Positions 40,301 to 50,438 of a DNA stretch of 64,000 nt are shown in pieces (within the stretch, counting starts at the first letter, position 1; each line of letters begins with the position of its first letter). Made by a program: the position numbers and the translations under genes. The DNA lies in NCBI GenBank assembly GCA_030407085.1, contig CM059584.1, positions 124,410,501 to 124,474,500 of the forward strand, in the 5' to 3' direction. The notes beneath the pieces are model-generated. The model was given only the letters and a program-made list of their open reading frames with translations. It made no database searches and was not told the DNA's origin. This stretch comes from Trichopria drosophilae (Eukaryota > Arthropoda > Insecta > Hymenoptera > Diapriidae).

Positions 40301-43300
40301 ATCAGGTCCTGTTCAGGATGCCTGAATATATTTCAGGTCCTTATCAGGCTACACTATCAGGGCCTGATCGAGAACTTAACGATTTTATTGGTCCGGGTCG
40401 GATCAGACATCCTGATATCCGGGTTTGGTTAAAGGTCCTGATGAGGTTCCTCCAAGGTTCGTTTAAACAATAATTAAATAAAATTAATAATCATACAACT
40501 GTATGAGTCACTTTCATATGCACATTATATTTAATTATATATTATTATTAATCCACAAGTATGTTACATTTCATAAAGTGTCATTTGAATGATTATATTA
40601 ATTTTTATACATTTATTAAGTTTCATACTATTTGTATTTTAATTATATATTTATATATCACATCTTATATTGCATCTTTCAATGCTCGCGAATAAATTAG
40701 GAAAAATCTCACCTCGCGCGGGAATCGAACCCGAGTCTCTCGCTCACTGCGCTGGCACCTTAACCACTACGCTCGCAATATTATTTTCCAAAAATTGGTT
40801 TCTTCTATTACCCCATGTTTCTCTTGAAACCACTTTTGACAATGTTTATAACAAATTCTCACATGCGGCTGCTTCCGTACGTTTACCTGATAAAGTTTGC
40901 CTTGCAATCGCCTGATCAGCACATGATCAGGAAACAACGACGTTTGCCTGATACGGTGCAGGTTGTAGTCCCCTGATGAGGGCCTGTTCCGGCAGTATTA
41001 AGGCCCACCTTAACAAGCGCCCATGACTGCTGCGTGATCAAGTTCTAATCAGTCAATATTAAAACACACTTCTTCAACAGGCACACCTTATTGCACCCTG
41101 GTCAGGGCCTGCTCCGGAAGTGGTAAGGCAAACTATCAGGGGTGCCTGATTGTTACCTATGCAGGGCCCGACCCGGGAATGATAAGGCATTCCTTATCAG
41201 GCCCTCCTTATTGCCGCCTGAACAGGGCCTGATCAGTTTTCAGGCCGCCTGGACAGATTTCTGCTCGAGATACTTCTCTTAATAATAACTCTCAATTATC
41301 GATTGAAGTAAGGTTTTCACTTTGTATTTTAGACTGCATTTATGAAATGTTTTCTGTCGAAATACAAACTTCATTTGATTTATGCTGTGATAAAAATAAT
41401 TTTAACCACTACTTTTAAACAAATATAATATATATACTTCAATAAGATAATTGTATTTTCAGGCGCACCAAGCAGAAGAAGATGGGCTAGGAGATACTGT
41501 TATACTTCTGCAAGTTTACCTTGGGTTAGCTTGGATTTTAGGATGCGTAACCTTTGGGCTACTTGTTGTATATCACAATGTCGAATGTAGAATAGCGAGG
41601 CAATACCTAACTCAAGCTGCCATATTTATGTGTGGATTGTGCATACTGGCATTAACAGCGGTTCAGGGAAATTACCACGGATATGTGATATTTACTTGGA
41701 TTTATGGTAATAATTACTAATCCCATAACTTTAGAATAAGTTGGTCACAAACTACATAAGTATAATAATCGTCAGATAATTATTTTTCTGAAATTTGGCA
41801 ACAATGTCCGGCAGATCGATCCAACTATCTAGCTGCCTTCACGCTTTAATAAAAAATTATTATGACTTAAGAAAAGTTACATGCAAACCCATTTAATTTA
41901 AAAAGTCGTGAGTAAATTGGTACTTAAAGTAAGGAAGTATTTTCGTATGTTATTCAAAAAAGTATTTTATAATACAGAATAATTTATTTGAATACGTTAT
42001 TATTTGTACGATACTGACATTTGTATTTACTCATTTTATGATTTCTGAAAATTCTAAACATTCGCAAATGATATCCATTGCCGACTTGATATGCCGACGA
42101 GTAAAATACATTATACTCTTATTTGCTGAATGATCACACTATCAGAATTTTCTTACCAAGATACATTTTTCGAGAAAACTGAGTTTTAATGGGTGCAAAA
42201 TGCTTTTGGCCATATTTTGAATGTTCTTGGATTGGAAACAAATTTGTTCCTGCCAATCACAGTATTCTATCCATTGTTTTCACAACAAAGAAAATAATAC
42301 TGAGGTCACAAAAACAAAAATTTCTTTTACTACAAAAAACACCAATTGATAGCAAAATTCCGATAGTGCCAAAGTTTTACTAATATAAACATACTTTGTT
42401 TAACAAAATCAATTACCAATAGCATTAGTAATCGCAGCGGTCATGTTTAAATAAATTGAAAATTAAAATTATACTGTTAAATCCAAAAATGAATATTTAT
42501 TCGTGCTACATTTCATTAAAATGTTTAGTACCGTAGAGATTTTAAGAATAGTTGATTTTAAGAATACAGAAAATGTCATAAATAAATTGTATTTCACTGA
42601 GACACTGTTCTGTAACATCAATCCAAAAAGTATCAACATTAGGATTTTCTTTTAACTCTTCAATGTTTAATTGCATTAACAACCCGTACTGAGAAAGTAA
42701 TTTATTACAAAACGGTCAAACTGCAATAACTTAATTTTTACATTTACAGGAGTTTTTTGCGGTGGTTATCACTACAGCTTAAAAATGTACACATACGAAA
42801 GAGTTAGAGCAAGAAATTTTGCTCGAACGTGGGGTTTCGTACAATGTTCACAAGCAATTCCTATAGCTATAGGTGTACCAATTTCAGGCAAGTAAAGAAT
42901 ATTTTTTTTTATTTCAATGTTTTGTGGTATTATTCATATTTCTAAAGTTCCGATTTTAAATTGAAACAATTTTCGTAAAATTTAAAAAAAAATTACTTAT
43001 TAATGCTTACACTATCTCTAATGCATTTACGTATTTCATCTATTGATTAAAAGCTTAATTATAGTAATTCCGTGTAATATTTTGTAACTCATGTTTGCCC
43101 TCATACTATCAGAAAATTATCATATTTACACATTTCTAAAAATATAGAATTACTAATTATGTCGTAAAAATGTTAGGAATAATTTAGCGAATCAATTTCT
43201 AAATCAATCATAACCTTCTATTGACAACTATTTAAACATATCATGTTATGAAAACATTAGACCCATTTTAACCCAATTTTGTGTCGAAAATATTACGTTG

Positions 43301-46300
43301 TGTTTATTAAATTGCTGAATTTTATTGACGATACTAATTAATGTTCTTTATTTACTTTTAGGTTATATAAATATCGGCTGTGGAGGAAAAGCCGGCTACT
43401 ATTTTAGCTCCACATGCGTTCTCGTGGGTAGTTTTACTCTATTCTTTATAGACCTTCACCGTCGGAGCTTATCAAGACATAAGCACAGTAAAGCCAACGG
43501 AATGAGGCATTTATGTGTTACGGATAATTGTCCACATAAACGAAGACTGTCATTCAGCCAAGAGTTAGAAAATGAAGGCGCTGCCGCCGGAGCAGCGGCT
43601 GCAGCTTTGGTCCTCGGTGCCGAATTGGCACCAACGCCAGGTACTAAATCACACTATCACCAAAATACATATATTGTCATATTTTCTTTCATGGAATTCA
43701 GTTGCTAAGAGAAATTTCTAAAATACAGATTTTACTTTATACTAAAAATACATTTGCACAAAATATGTTTACTGCAGTTGAGTGTAATTAAGATCATTAA
43801 AGTGACTTGTCTATATGCAACTAAACTTGTTCATTAAATTGATATACAGACAACATTTTTGAATAGAATATTTACGAAAATATATTGTACCTAGAGGTGA
43901 GCCTTCTATATAGAACTGGTTTTTTTTTTGTGTAGGTTTGTGGGAGTTTTTAAGTGACATTTTTTTTATCATTTGCTGCACTAGTTTATTGCTTCTTTTA
44001 AGTTTTTTCATGCAACAGCATAGTTAGCACAGTAAAAGTACATGTGTGCCGGATTGGGGGGCGGGTTAAAATTCCGAAAATACATTTATCTGAAGGTACT
44101 ATTTTCCGAATTTTAATAATTCCGAATGCCAATCATCCGAGAGTGAATAAATCCGAATGAAAATTTTCTGAAGGTTTAACATTCCGAATGTCAATTATCC
44201 GTAAGGTACAGAGTTCCGAATGACGAAGTTCCGAATTAACCCATTAACGCCCAAAAAACACTTTTTCTTGCTTCAATTTCAATCAATTATTTCGTATCAA
44301 AATCGAAGTTCAAAAAAATTGAAAGGTACATATACTACTGTTTTCGAGGTCGCTCTTCAAGATTCCGAGGTCAAAATTGAGTTTCAGCCATCAGGAATTC
44401 CAATATGGCGGCGAATTTGACAAAAATTTCCCGAAAATTCGAAAATATTTATCCTCAAGAATTTTTTTCGAGGCATTAGAATATAAGGATTGTATTGAAA
44501 CGATGAACGATGGTGATCGGAATACTTGAATTTTAAACAAAAATTTTACTTGCATACCCCACATCATTCTAACGACTTCAAAATGGCGTCGACAATGAAA
44601 ATTTCTTTAAAAGTTTCTGAACGCTCTAACTAAAAATCGACGAGCTTTTTTAAAAAAATGCTAAGAATGAAAAGTGCTTAGAATTCGTCGAGAAATATAG
44701 TGGAATTTTTTCAGATTTTTTTCATGACATTTTGAGAAATTTTTTTTTCAAAATTTGTTTCAAAATTTTAATTTATTTACGAAAAATTCTGAAAAAAATT
44801 TAGTGTACTCTCTGACGAATTCTAAGAGTCTTTTGTTCTTTGCAATTTTTTCAAAAAGTTGACAGCTTTCGAGAAAAAAAATCCTAAACTATAATATTCG
44901 AAATTCATTTGCTCGAAAATTATCAACTTCTACAAAGAATTGCAAGGAACAAAATACTCTTAGAATTTGTCAGAGAAAACACTAAATTTTTTTCAGAATT
45001 TTTTGTAAATAAATTACAATTTTGAAAATAAGGTTAAAAAAAATTTCTGAAAATGTCTTGAAAAAATTCTGAAAAAAATTCCACTATATTTCTCGACTAA
45101 TTCTAAGCACTTTTTATTCTTAGCATTTTTTTAAAAAAGCTCGTCGTTTTTTAGTTAGAGCGTTCAGAAACTTTTAAAGAAATTTTCATTGTCGACGCCG
45201 TTTAGAAGTCGTTAGAAGGATGTGGGGTATACAAGTAAAAATTTTTTTTTTTTTCAAGTATTCCGATCACCATCGTTCATCGTTTCAATACAATCCCTAT
45301 ATTCTAATGCCTCGAAAAAAATTCTTAAGGATAAATATTTTCGAATTTTATGGAAATTTTTGTCAAATTCGGCGCTATATTGGAATACCTGATGGCTGAA
45401 ACTCAATTTTGACCTCGGAATCTTGAAGATCGACCTCGAAAACAGTAGGATATGTACCTTTCAATTTTTTTGAACTTCGATTTTGATATGAATTACTTGA
45501 TTGAAATTGAAGCAAGAAAAAGTGTTCTTTGGGCGTTAATGGGTTAATGTAAGCGCCCTGAATCCGATTTTTTTGGGTAGAATGCCTGAAAGTGGTGCAG
45601 TTGATTTGTTATTAAATTTCATGGAACCGTTCTTTATTAATAACATGTGGAATATGGCAAAAATGGAATTTTTTGGAAGTTCGGCAATTATTATCTCCGA
45701 AAATGTGCATTTTTTTGAGAAATTCGCATTTCCTGTCCAAAATGACCCAAAGAATCTAACAAAATTCTTTCGGACTGAAAAATTTAAATTTTTAAATTGT
45801 TAACAAAATTTGTTAATAAATATCAACTGCGCCGCTTTCAGGCATTTTACCCAAAAAATTCGGATTCAGGGGCCCAAAATACATAAGAATCAACTTCATT
45901 TAGGGATATATAATAGGCCACATCACCATACATGGCGCCTATATTAATTCGGAACTTTGTCATTCGGAATTTTGTCATTCGGAACTTTGTACTTTAATTT
46001 TATTGTAGAATTTTCTGTGCCAACGAAGGGGTTAATCAATAATAACATTGTAATGGAATCCGTTGTTCGTTTAACTCGCAAGAAATTCTTGGACTTAGTA
46101 CATCTTTAATTAGCAAAGGTCTAAAACCTTCTTTGAAAAAAAAACAATGTTTCATATTGCGCCTCTATTGTTGGACAACATGAAGAGATCAGTAGGGGAG
46201 AAAATGTTATCTTTTTCAAGAAATTAATTATTAGGTAATGACCTAAATTGTTTTATACGACATCTATATGAAAAATGTTAATGTGAAATGAAAGATCACA

Positions 46301-49300
46301 TTGTTGACAATTACCGAAGAAAAGTTAATTGTACTCTGAATTATATTTTGAGGACAGTATTATGTTATATTACGGGTAATATTGACGTTCAGAATTTTAA
46401 ACCTTCGAAAAATTTACTTTCGGATTTATTCACTTTCGGATAATTGGCATTCGGAATTATTAAAATTCGGAAAATAGTACCTTCGGATAAATGTATTTTC
46501 GGAATTTTAACGCCCCCATGTGCGAAAGTCATATCACAATTTTTGTTCGAAAATTGACATTGCAGAAATTCGGTTGCTGTCGTTTATGTATTTGTAAAAA
46601 TGTTCCGTTGTTCTCTGGATGATTAAAACTCATTTGAACTCTTTCAATTGATGTCATCGATACATGAAGAATACAGCACACAATAATATAGAATTTCAAA
46701 ATGAAACTCATCCAAAAACCACATATTTTAAGGGCACTCGTTGAATCGTTATCTGAAAATCTTTCAAACCCGAAATAACCCATCTTTTAATGTTGGAAGA
46801 GAATTAGAAACATTTTTTTTTCTATTACTTCTCTAGAAGCTAAAAACTTACAAAATTATCTACAGTTAATAGTATGTTATTGAATGAGTACGTGTATTTT
46901 ATGCAGGATATTGTCCTGCATCCAAACATTGATGGATAACAAATATTTATTGTATTCCTATTGAAAGTATAAAAGATATATGAAAGTTAATTTTTTTGTT
47001 CACAGCCCAAAATTTGTAGAGAACCTGACCGTTAAACAAATAATTTAGTCGCAAAGTTAGCCAGGTATAAGACTAATTGTATATAAAACTTCCTTACATG
47101 ATTTTTGCGAATAACATAGTGTTTCCGACATGATTGTTCGTGCTGAAATAGATGGTGCTAGCAGAATTTTTTCACCACGTCTCATTTTGTAGAAAAGTGA
47201 GGTTAAGTGTGTCAAAATATGCGTTTTTGGTACTATATTCGTTGTCTTTATGGAAATAAGGAAAATAAATATGGAAAACGCACATTTAACACATGAAACC
47301 TAGCTATTGTAGAAAATGCAACGCGACAGAAAAATTCCACAATCGTTTTCAGCACAAAAAATTACTTCGGAAATAATGCTGCGATTGTTCAAAATAAATT
47401 CTCTTTGGTACAAAGATAACTGAAATAGTCCCAAAATGATAAATTTAAGATGTAACAATTTTAAGACTTATTTTTTTCTGTGAAGGTTTTATTTTAGTTT
47501 TATATACCTTATGCCGTCACAATGATAAATGTTTTATACACAGTTAATTTTAATATAATTTACCTTTATTTCAATTTTATTTGAACTGCTTTAGTGAATT
47601 GAGCGATGGATAGATTAAATATCTATAAAATAATAATCTAAGTAAATGGTAGAAAGTCGATTCAAATTTCTACGTATGAATGGAAGTTGATAATATTGTT
47701 TCTGATGTTACAAAATTATTTTCATGGATAACACGATGAAGATGGATGGTTATATTATAACATAATTACTATACATAACCCAAATTATTTTATTAATCGA
47801 CTAGATATCCATAGTCAAATGATTGGTTGATCAATATCTCCGTAAATATGATAATAATCAACAATGTAGGATTCAGAAAAACATACGACCGAACGATTTT
47901 GATAAATTTACATTCGCTTTAATACAAGGTTTACAAACAAATCTTAGTACATTATTTTATAATAAACTATTTTAAAATCGATATAATTGGCTGTGATTAC
48001 AAAGAACATGTGGACATTACATCATTGGTTATCTTTCTAGCTCATATCAATATTCGCATTTCTATAAAATATTTGTGCAAATGTATACAGATCAAAATCA
48101 CCGGATTGTCAAGTGTCAACAATTCATATTTTCGTTTCGAGTAAAATTAGAAATTTCCCTTTACATACTACTACAATGTTCCATAGGGTAGTGCAGATAA
48201 ATATTCACAGGCCATTTAATAAGAGACATCCAATACATTACAATTATAAAAATCATTTATAAGGGGTTCTTTTACGCAATATTTTTAGTTTACCTAATTA
48301 ACAACATCGTAAATTTGTACGGTTATCGTTCCACTACTCTAGGTCGATTTAAGCATGTCCAATAAACAATTTTTCAGAAATCATTTAAGAAATCGTTCGA
48401 ATGAATAAATTATTCCTAATTTTTTAAATCAGTATCAATAATATATGAGTCTTTAAATTTAGTTTCAGAGATTGTACAGTATTGAAAAAAGACAGTTGTA
48501 CGATATAATCGTCTTTTTGATAGAAGCTCTGATTATTTAAGTAGTTGCTTTGTTTCATCTAAATAATACTAAGAAAATATATATGAATCTCTTCTCTATC
48601 TAATCTAATCCATAAGAACTGAATAAATCAATCATAAAATGAATGTATACTTATTCGATTTAAGTTTCTTAAGTAGATAGGGTGGAAATATTTTTTGTTT
48701 TCTTCTAATTTTAAGTATTTACATTTCTTATTATTAGTCTAATGCAGCAAACGGAAATAAACGTTTGTTTCAAATTGTGTAGAAAGCGACTATTGTTTGT
48801 ACATGCAGGTGCTAATTACGGTATTAACAGAAACAAAAATCATGTTGTCACTATATGAGTTGTTTATAGTATTACTTTTCTCGGTCTCTAAGGGAAATTG
48901 TAAAAGCTGATGAGTTGTTTGGTATGGCTATTATAAACCAATAAAATTTTGCAGGTGAAATACTGGATGGCTTTGGTGGCGACAAGCCAGAATTAACCTG
49001 CATCTCAGAAGAAGGAATTGCTGATATGGACCTACCTGATAACCTTCTAGATGATCTAGATTATATTGGTGACTGCATAACTTCCTGTAATAAAGTCGAA
49101 AATTACTTAATGCTTTCGGAATTCGAGAACAATCTAATTGCCGAAATGCCCATAATCATGGATCGAAAAGGCCGTCGGTGGTCTTTGGCAAAATCCAAAG
49201 GTATTCAAACAAATTTCAGTAGAACAAATAATTACAAAATATATTAATTCTTTAAAAGACTTTTCGAAAGGTAATGCAAGCGGGAGTCAATCCGGTACCC

Positions 49301-49443
49301 AAGCTACTGGTCTCGCAAATGTTCAACATCCTTCAGCACCTGAAGAAGATGAGCCGAAACCAAAATGGCGACTAACGTCTGCCTCGCCATCTGCAATACA
49401 AACCAACCGAGTCATTACCGTTATAGATGAGGCCAGTTCGTAA
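25145..49443 (+). CDS. SLC16/monocarboxylate-transporter-like MFS protein, 10 coding exons
   Basis: Exons by splice signals and phase: 25145-25314, 26939-27111, 35117-35302, 38035-38182, 39179-39455, 41463-41706, 42750-42887, 43362-43640, 48955-49200, 49271-49443. They total 2034 nt, giving 677 residues plus TAA. The start ATG at 25145 has A at -3 and an upstream in-frame stop. Residues 1-57 are a cytosolic head. YYPESGWGWVVV (68-79) is the SLC16 TM1 signature (E/D-G/S-G-W-G-W type). FCRRKST (135-141) follows TM2. DCSTLMVAQYFKRRREF (185-201) is the TM4-TM5 segment. A basic loop (about 265-281) separates the two six-helix halves. Residues ~480-677 form a hydrophilic, cytosolic C-tail with an Ala-rich run. 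Likely role: a plasma-membrane small-solute or monocarboxylate carrier. Residues matching human MCT1 Lys38 and Arg313 are not visible, so the substrate is open. SLC16 membership is firm; the orthologue is not. Confidence 0.9.
25887..26085 (-). pseudogene. Decayed fragment of a multicopy arthropod 'ADYCW' protein
   Basis: Inside intron 1, on the opposite strand, the frame reads LGQMSDEQDEKFHQEIKTIE then KRFQGK, a short gap, FADYCWSLIR, then SRKYSSNHF and a stop at 25887-25889. The pattern (SDE-x-E-x-FHQ-I-x-ME/IE-x-RYQG ... ADYCW-x-L-x-R ... RK near the C-terminus) is one I recall from an uncharacterised protein repeated many times in arthropod genomes, probably mobile-element derived. An in-frame TAA immediately upstream (about 26071-26073), after HF, breaks the frame. 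Only the C-terminal part is present, so it is non-functional here. Confidence 0.55.
27357..27741. mobile_element. Small foldback in intron 2
   Basis: The left arm (AGGGAGGCACCACC..., 27361 to about 27450) is inverted at 27640-27738 (...GGTGGTGCCTCCCCTT). Shared blocks are AAAATCCACTCTATGAAATAC versus its inverted counterpart, and an inner GTAATTTTT. About 385 bp in total, AT-rich centre, no coding potential. Target duplication is unclear. Confidence 0.6.
28716..30025. mobile_element. TTAA-flanked palindromic element 1 (1310 bp)
   Basis: TTAA lies at both edges (28712-28715 and 30026-30029). The ends are CCCATTTGCTGCGG and, inverted, CCGCAGCGAAGGGG. TTAA target sites with CCC-starting ends are typical of piggyBac-related elements. 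The interior has no transposase, so this would be non-autonomous. The left half holds three tandem units (29022-29342). The right half carries inverted, more diverged versions (GTCCGCCATATTGAATCC at about 29741 and 29861). Located in transporter intron 2. Confidence 0.72.
29022..29342. repeat. Tandem ~120-bp units within TTAA element 1
   Basis: Units start with CTTGCTACTCAG at 29022, 29144 and 29263 (periods 122 and 119). Each contains GGTTTTCGAGG, TTTTGAAAATTCAAAAT and CCAATATGGCGG. The third is cut short at about 29342. The last two are almost identical, which points to recent duplication or conversion. Confidence 0.85.
30030..33480. other. Intron 2, AT-rich, no features
   Basis: Ordinary AT-rich intronic sequence with no supported gene. 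Frames up to 70 codons are short and have AT-driven composition. Confidence 0.4.
33483..33632. mobile_element. CGGCTTTTTGAC-family foldback, copy 1 (150 bp)
   Basis: Begins GGGTGCGGGTCGAAAAACCG and ends with the inverse TTTTACGACCCTCCCG. The left half repeats GACAGTCAAAAAGCCGACA-like units and the right half their reverse complement (GTCGGTTTTTTGACC). It is a compact hairpin made of ~14-bp units. Copies 2 and 3 are at 37088-37755 and 50997-51206. Confidence 0.75.
33820..34330. repeat. Degenerate AGTACT/TACTGG repeat tract
   Basis: Short motifs recur in both orientations, for example TTTTAGTACTCC, GTCAGTACTC, AATCAGTACTAAT, GGGTACTGATTCC, TAGTACTGG, TCCAGTACTCAATACTGG. The centre of the 17775-19175 foldback has comparable TACTGGA/TCCAGTA runs. 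Limits are approximate, and I see no clean terminal arms. Confidence 0.35.
35560..36120. other. GC-richer block in intron 3, possible retroelement remnant
   Basis: Starts with a polyadenylation-like AATAAAG (about 35571) and an ATT run (35583-35602). It continues into GTGACGACCCGATCGCGACG (about 35760) and a GC-richer segment with GTACCCCCATTCGGGTG and CCTACGCCGGGTACCGC (36004-36080). Composition contrasts with the intron. An LTR or UTR remnant is possible, but no coding frame or paired LTR is visible. Confidence 0.25.
37088..37755. mobile_element. CGGCTTTTTGAC-family foldback, copy 2 (~670 bp)
   Basis: Left end GAGTGCGGCCGAAAAAC; right end (inverted) GGTTTTTCGACCCTCAC. The left ~150 bp carries AAAAAGCCGACAGTC-type units. 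The right ~500 bp is a long array of the complement (GTCGGCTTTTTGAC, GGTATTATGACAATTCGG). The array is asymmetrically expanded to the right of the hairpin centre (about 37265). Lies in transporter intron 3. Confidence 0.75.
40290..41266. repeat. Degenerate CCTGATCAGG repeat tract
   Basis: Dozens of near-palindromic CCTGATCAGG, CCTGTTCAGG and CCTTATCAGGC-like motifs, with GGGCCTG spacers, fill 40295-40455 and 40905-41266. Between them lies an AT-rich segment containing a tRNA-like SINE head. The two halves have similar motif content and may be arms of one foldback. It is GC-rich against the intron. No coding role: transporter exons 5 and 6 lie outside. Confidence 0.6.
40705..40785 (-). mobile_element. 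tRNA-derived SINE head
   Basis: On the minus strand an A box (TAGTGGTTAAGG, 40769-40758) is followed by a canonical B box (GGTTCGATTCC, 40731-40721), with GGG..CCC pairing of a T arm. The anticodon arm does not pair well and the acceptor ends (GCGAGCG / CGCGCGAGG) match only partly. It is therefore better read as a tRNA-derived SINE head with pol III promoter than as a working tRNA. It sits between the two halves of the CCTGATCAGG tract. Confidence 0.6.
42888..43361 (+). other. GC-AG intron of the transporter gene
   Basis: The donor reads TCAG|GCAAGT, the strong consensus seen at GC-AG introns. The acceptor is TACTTTTAG at 43361. Using GC at 42888 keeps phase 1 and joins VPIS to GYINIG. The nearby GT (GTAAAG, 42892) would give an immediate stop (TAA after two codons). 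Confidence 0.85.
44240..45543. mobile_element. TTAA-flanked palindromic element 2 (1304 bp)
   Basis: TTAA lies at both edges (44236-44239, 45544-45547). The ends are CCCATTAACGCCCAAA and its inverse TTTGGGCGTTAATGGG. The two ~650-bp halves are near-perfect reverse complements over most of their length, with the centre near 44890. Recognisable paired blocks are TTTTCGAGGTCG, GGAATTCCAATATGGC and CTTAGAATTCGTCGAGAAAT. No transposase. The TTAA plus CCC/GGG termini suggest a piggyBac-like non-autonomous family. A decayed relative lies at 22954-23870. Confidence 0.8.
45553..45875. mobile_element. Small palindromic element with ~55-bp arms (323 bp)
   Basis: The left arm, 45553-45608 (GCGCCCTGAATCCGATTTTT ... 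GCCTGAAAGTGGTGCAGTTG), is inverted at 45818-45875 (CAACTGCGCCGCTTTCAGGC ... TCGGATTCAGGGGCCC). The 76-codon + frame inside (45573-45803) starts in one arm and is not recognisable as a protein family. Confidence 0.75.
46518..48954. other. Remainder of intron 8, AT-rich
   Basis: No gene, RNA or clear repeat supported. The 84-codon minus-strand frame at 46529-46783 has no recognisable features. Confidence 0.4.
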
Positions 49444-49938
49444 TAATAGGAAGATTTTTAGAAATAATTATTTATTTATTTGTACCATATAGTAGAGTAA
49501 ACAGCTTTCATAATGTGATAAATATAAAATTGTAACGTGAATCGGTCGCAAAGTATGGACAGAACGCTTCATTCGTTCTTATATTTATGTGCAGTATTAT
49601 AATAGTTATAAATTTTGCACATATACACTGGCGTACTATATAAAAGACAAGTGTAGTTATTTCGATTAGAAGTATGACTATAAATATAACATCTGAATGT
49701 CGACTATGCGATTGTTCACCACGATTTTACTCCTTATCGTCATATCTATACTTTTGACTCGTAGCACAACATAATCGAGATAAATGATTATTTAACATCG
49801 CAGGATTTTGAAAAATGGAACATTGAAGCTTTTTGTGGCTATAATTTACGAAACTAAATAAGTAATAATTAGTTTAAATATGACAAATGGCACAGCGTTT
49901 TAAACACTAGTGTTATCTTTAGTAAATCTGAAATTCGG

Positions 49939-49944
49939 AATAAA
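49939..49944 (+). terminator. Candidate polyadenylation signal, transporter
   Basis: First canonical AATAAA after the stop at 49441-49443, about 500 nt downstream; the 3' UTR between is AT-rich and otherwise featureless. Confidence 0.4.
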
Positions 49945-50438
49945 GTTGGGATGAAATCCCTTTTTTTGTACTATCAATGCACTCACCATGAGATAACATT
50001 CTTATTAACTTTCCTGGAGCGATTCGGATACGTAATATCTAATTTTATTTTTATTTTTTTACCACTTATCATCTAAAATATACTGGAAACTGTAATCTTT
50101 CTAATCAATTATTGCTATTTACTGCAGCACAATTCCAGAAATTATGAAATCAAAGTTGTCAATAGAACGTGACATGTGGAATTTTTTCTTTGACAAGACG
50201 TTGCGTGTTTAATATTTGATTAGTTGATATATAATATACGCGATTTATTGCACAGAAAACCATTTGTCAATTATTAAAATTATATGACAGCAAATTATCA
50301 AAACTTCTAAATAAAAAAATCATTATGATTAGTTTACATTATTTATAAGAAACAGCATTTTTATTAGTGAATCAGCAATAAATTTTACTTTTTTGTTTAT
50401 TTAAGTTCTCCATACATCGGGTTAGCTAATAAAGATAT

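Larger units (their letters stand above)
44056..46517. mobile_element. Outer inverted-repeat element of a nested set (~2.46 kb)
   Basis: The left arm, 44056-44235, runs GGGGGCGGGTTAAAATTCCG, then GGTACTATTTTCCG, then CCGAATGCCAATCATCCG. The terminal right arm, 46380-46517, is its inverse and ends CGGAATTTTAACGCCCCC. The innermost part of the arm (TTCCGAATGACGAAGTTCCG) reappears inverted at 45953-45997 as CGGAACTTTGTCATTCGG repeats. The right arm is therefore split. Two other palindromic elements (44240-45543 and 45553-45875) lie inside. All are within transporter intron 8. A GGGGTTAA end at 46028-46035 hints at a further TTAA-type insertion between the split right-arm pieces. Confidence 0.65.

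Noticed and set aside
40705..40785. A functional tRNA gene
   Set aside because: A and B boxes are good, but the anticodon and acceptor stems do not pair properly, so I call it a SINE head.
45573..45803. 76-residue frame as a small protein gene
   Set aside because: It starts within one arm and lies wholly inside a palindromic element, and shows no recognisable domain.
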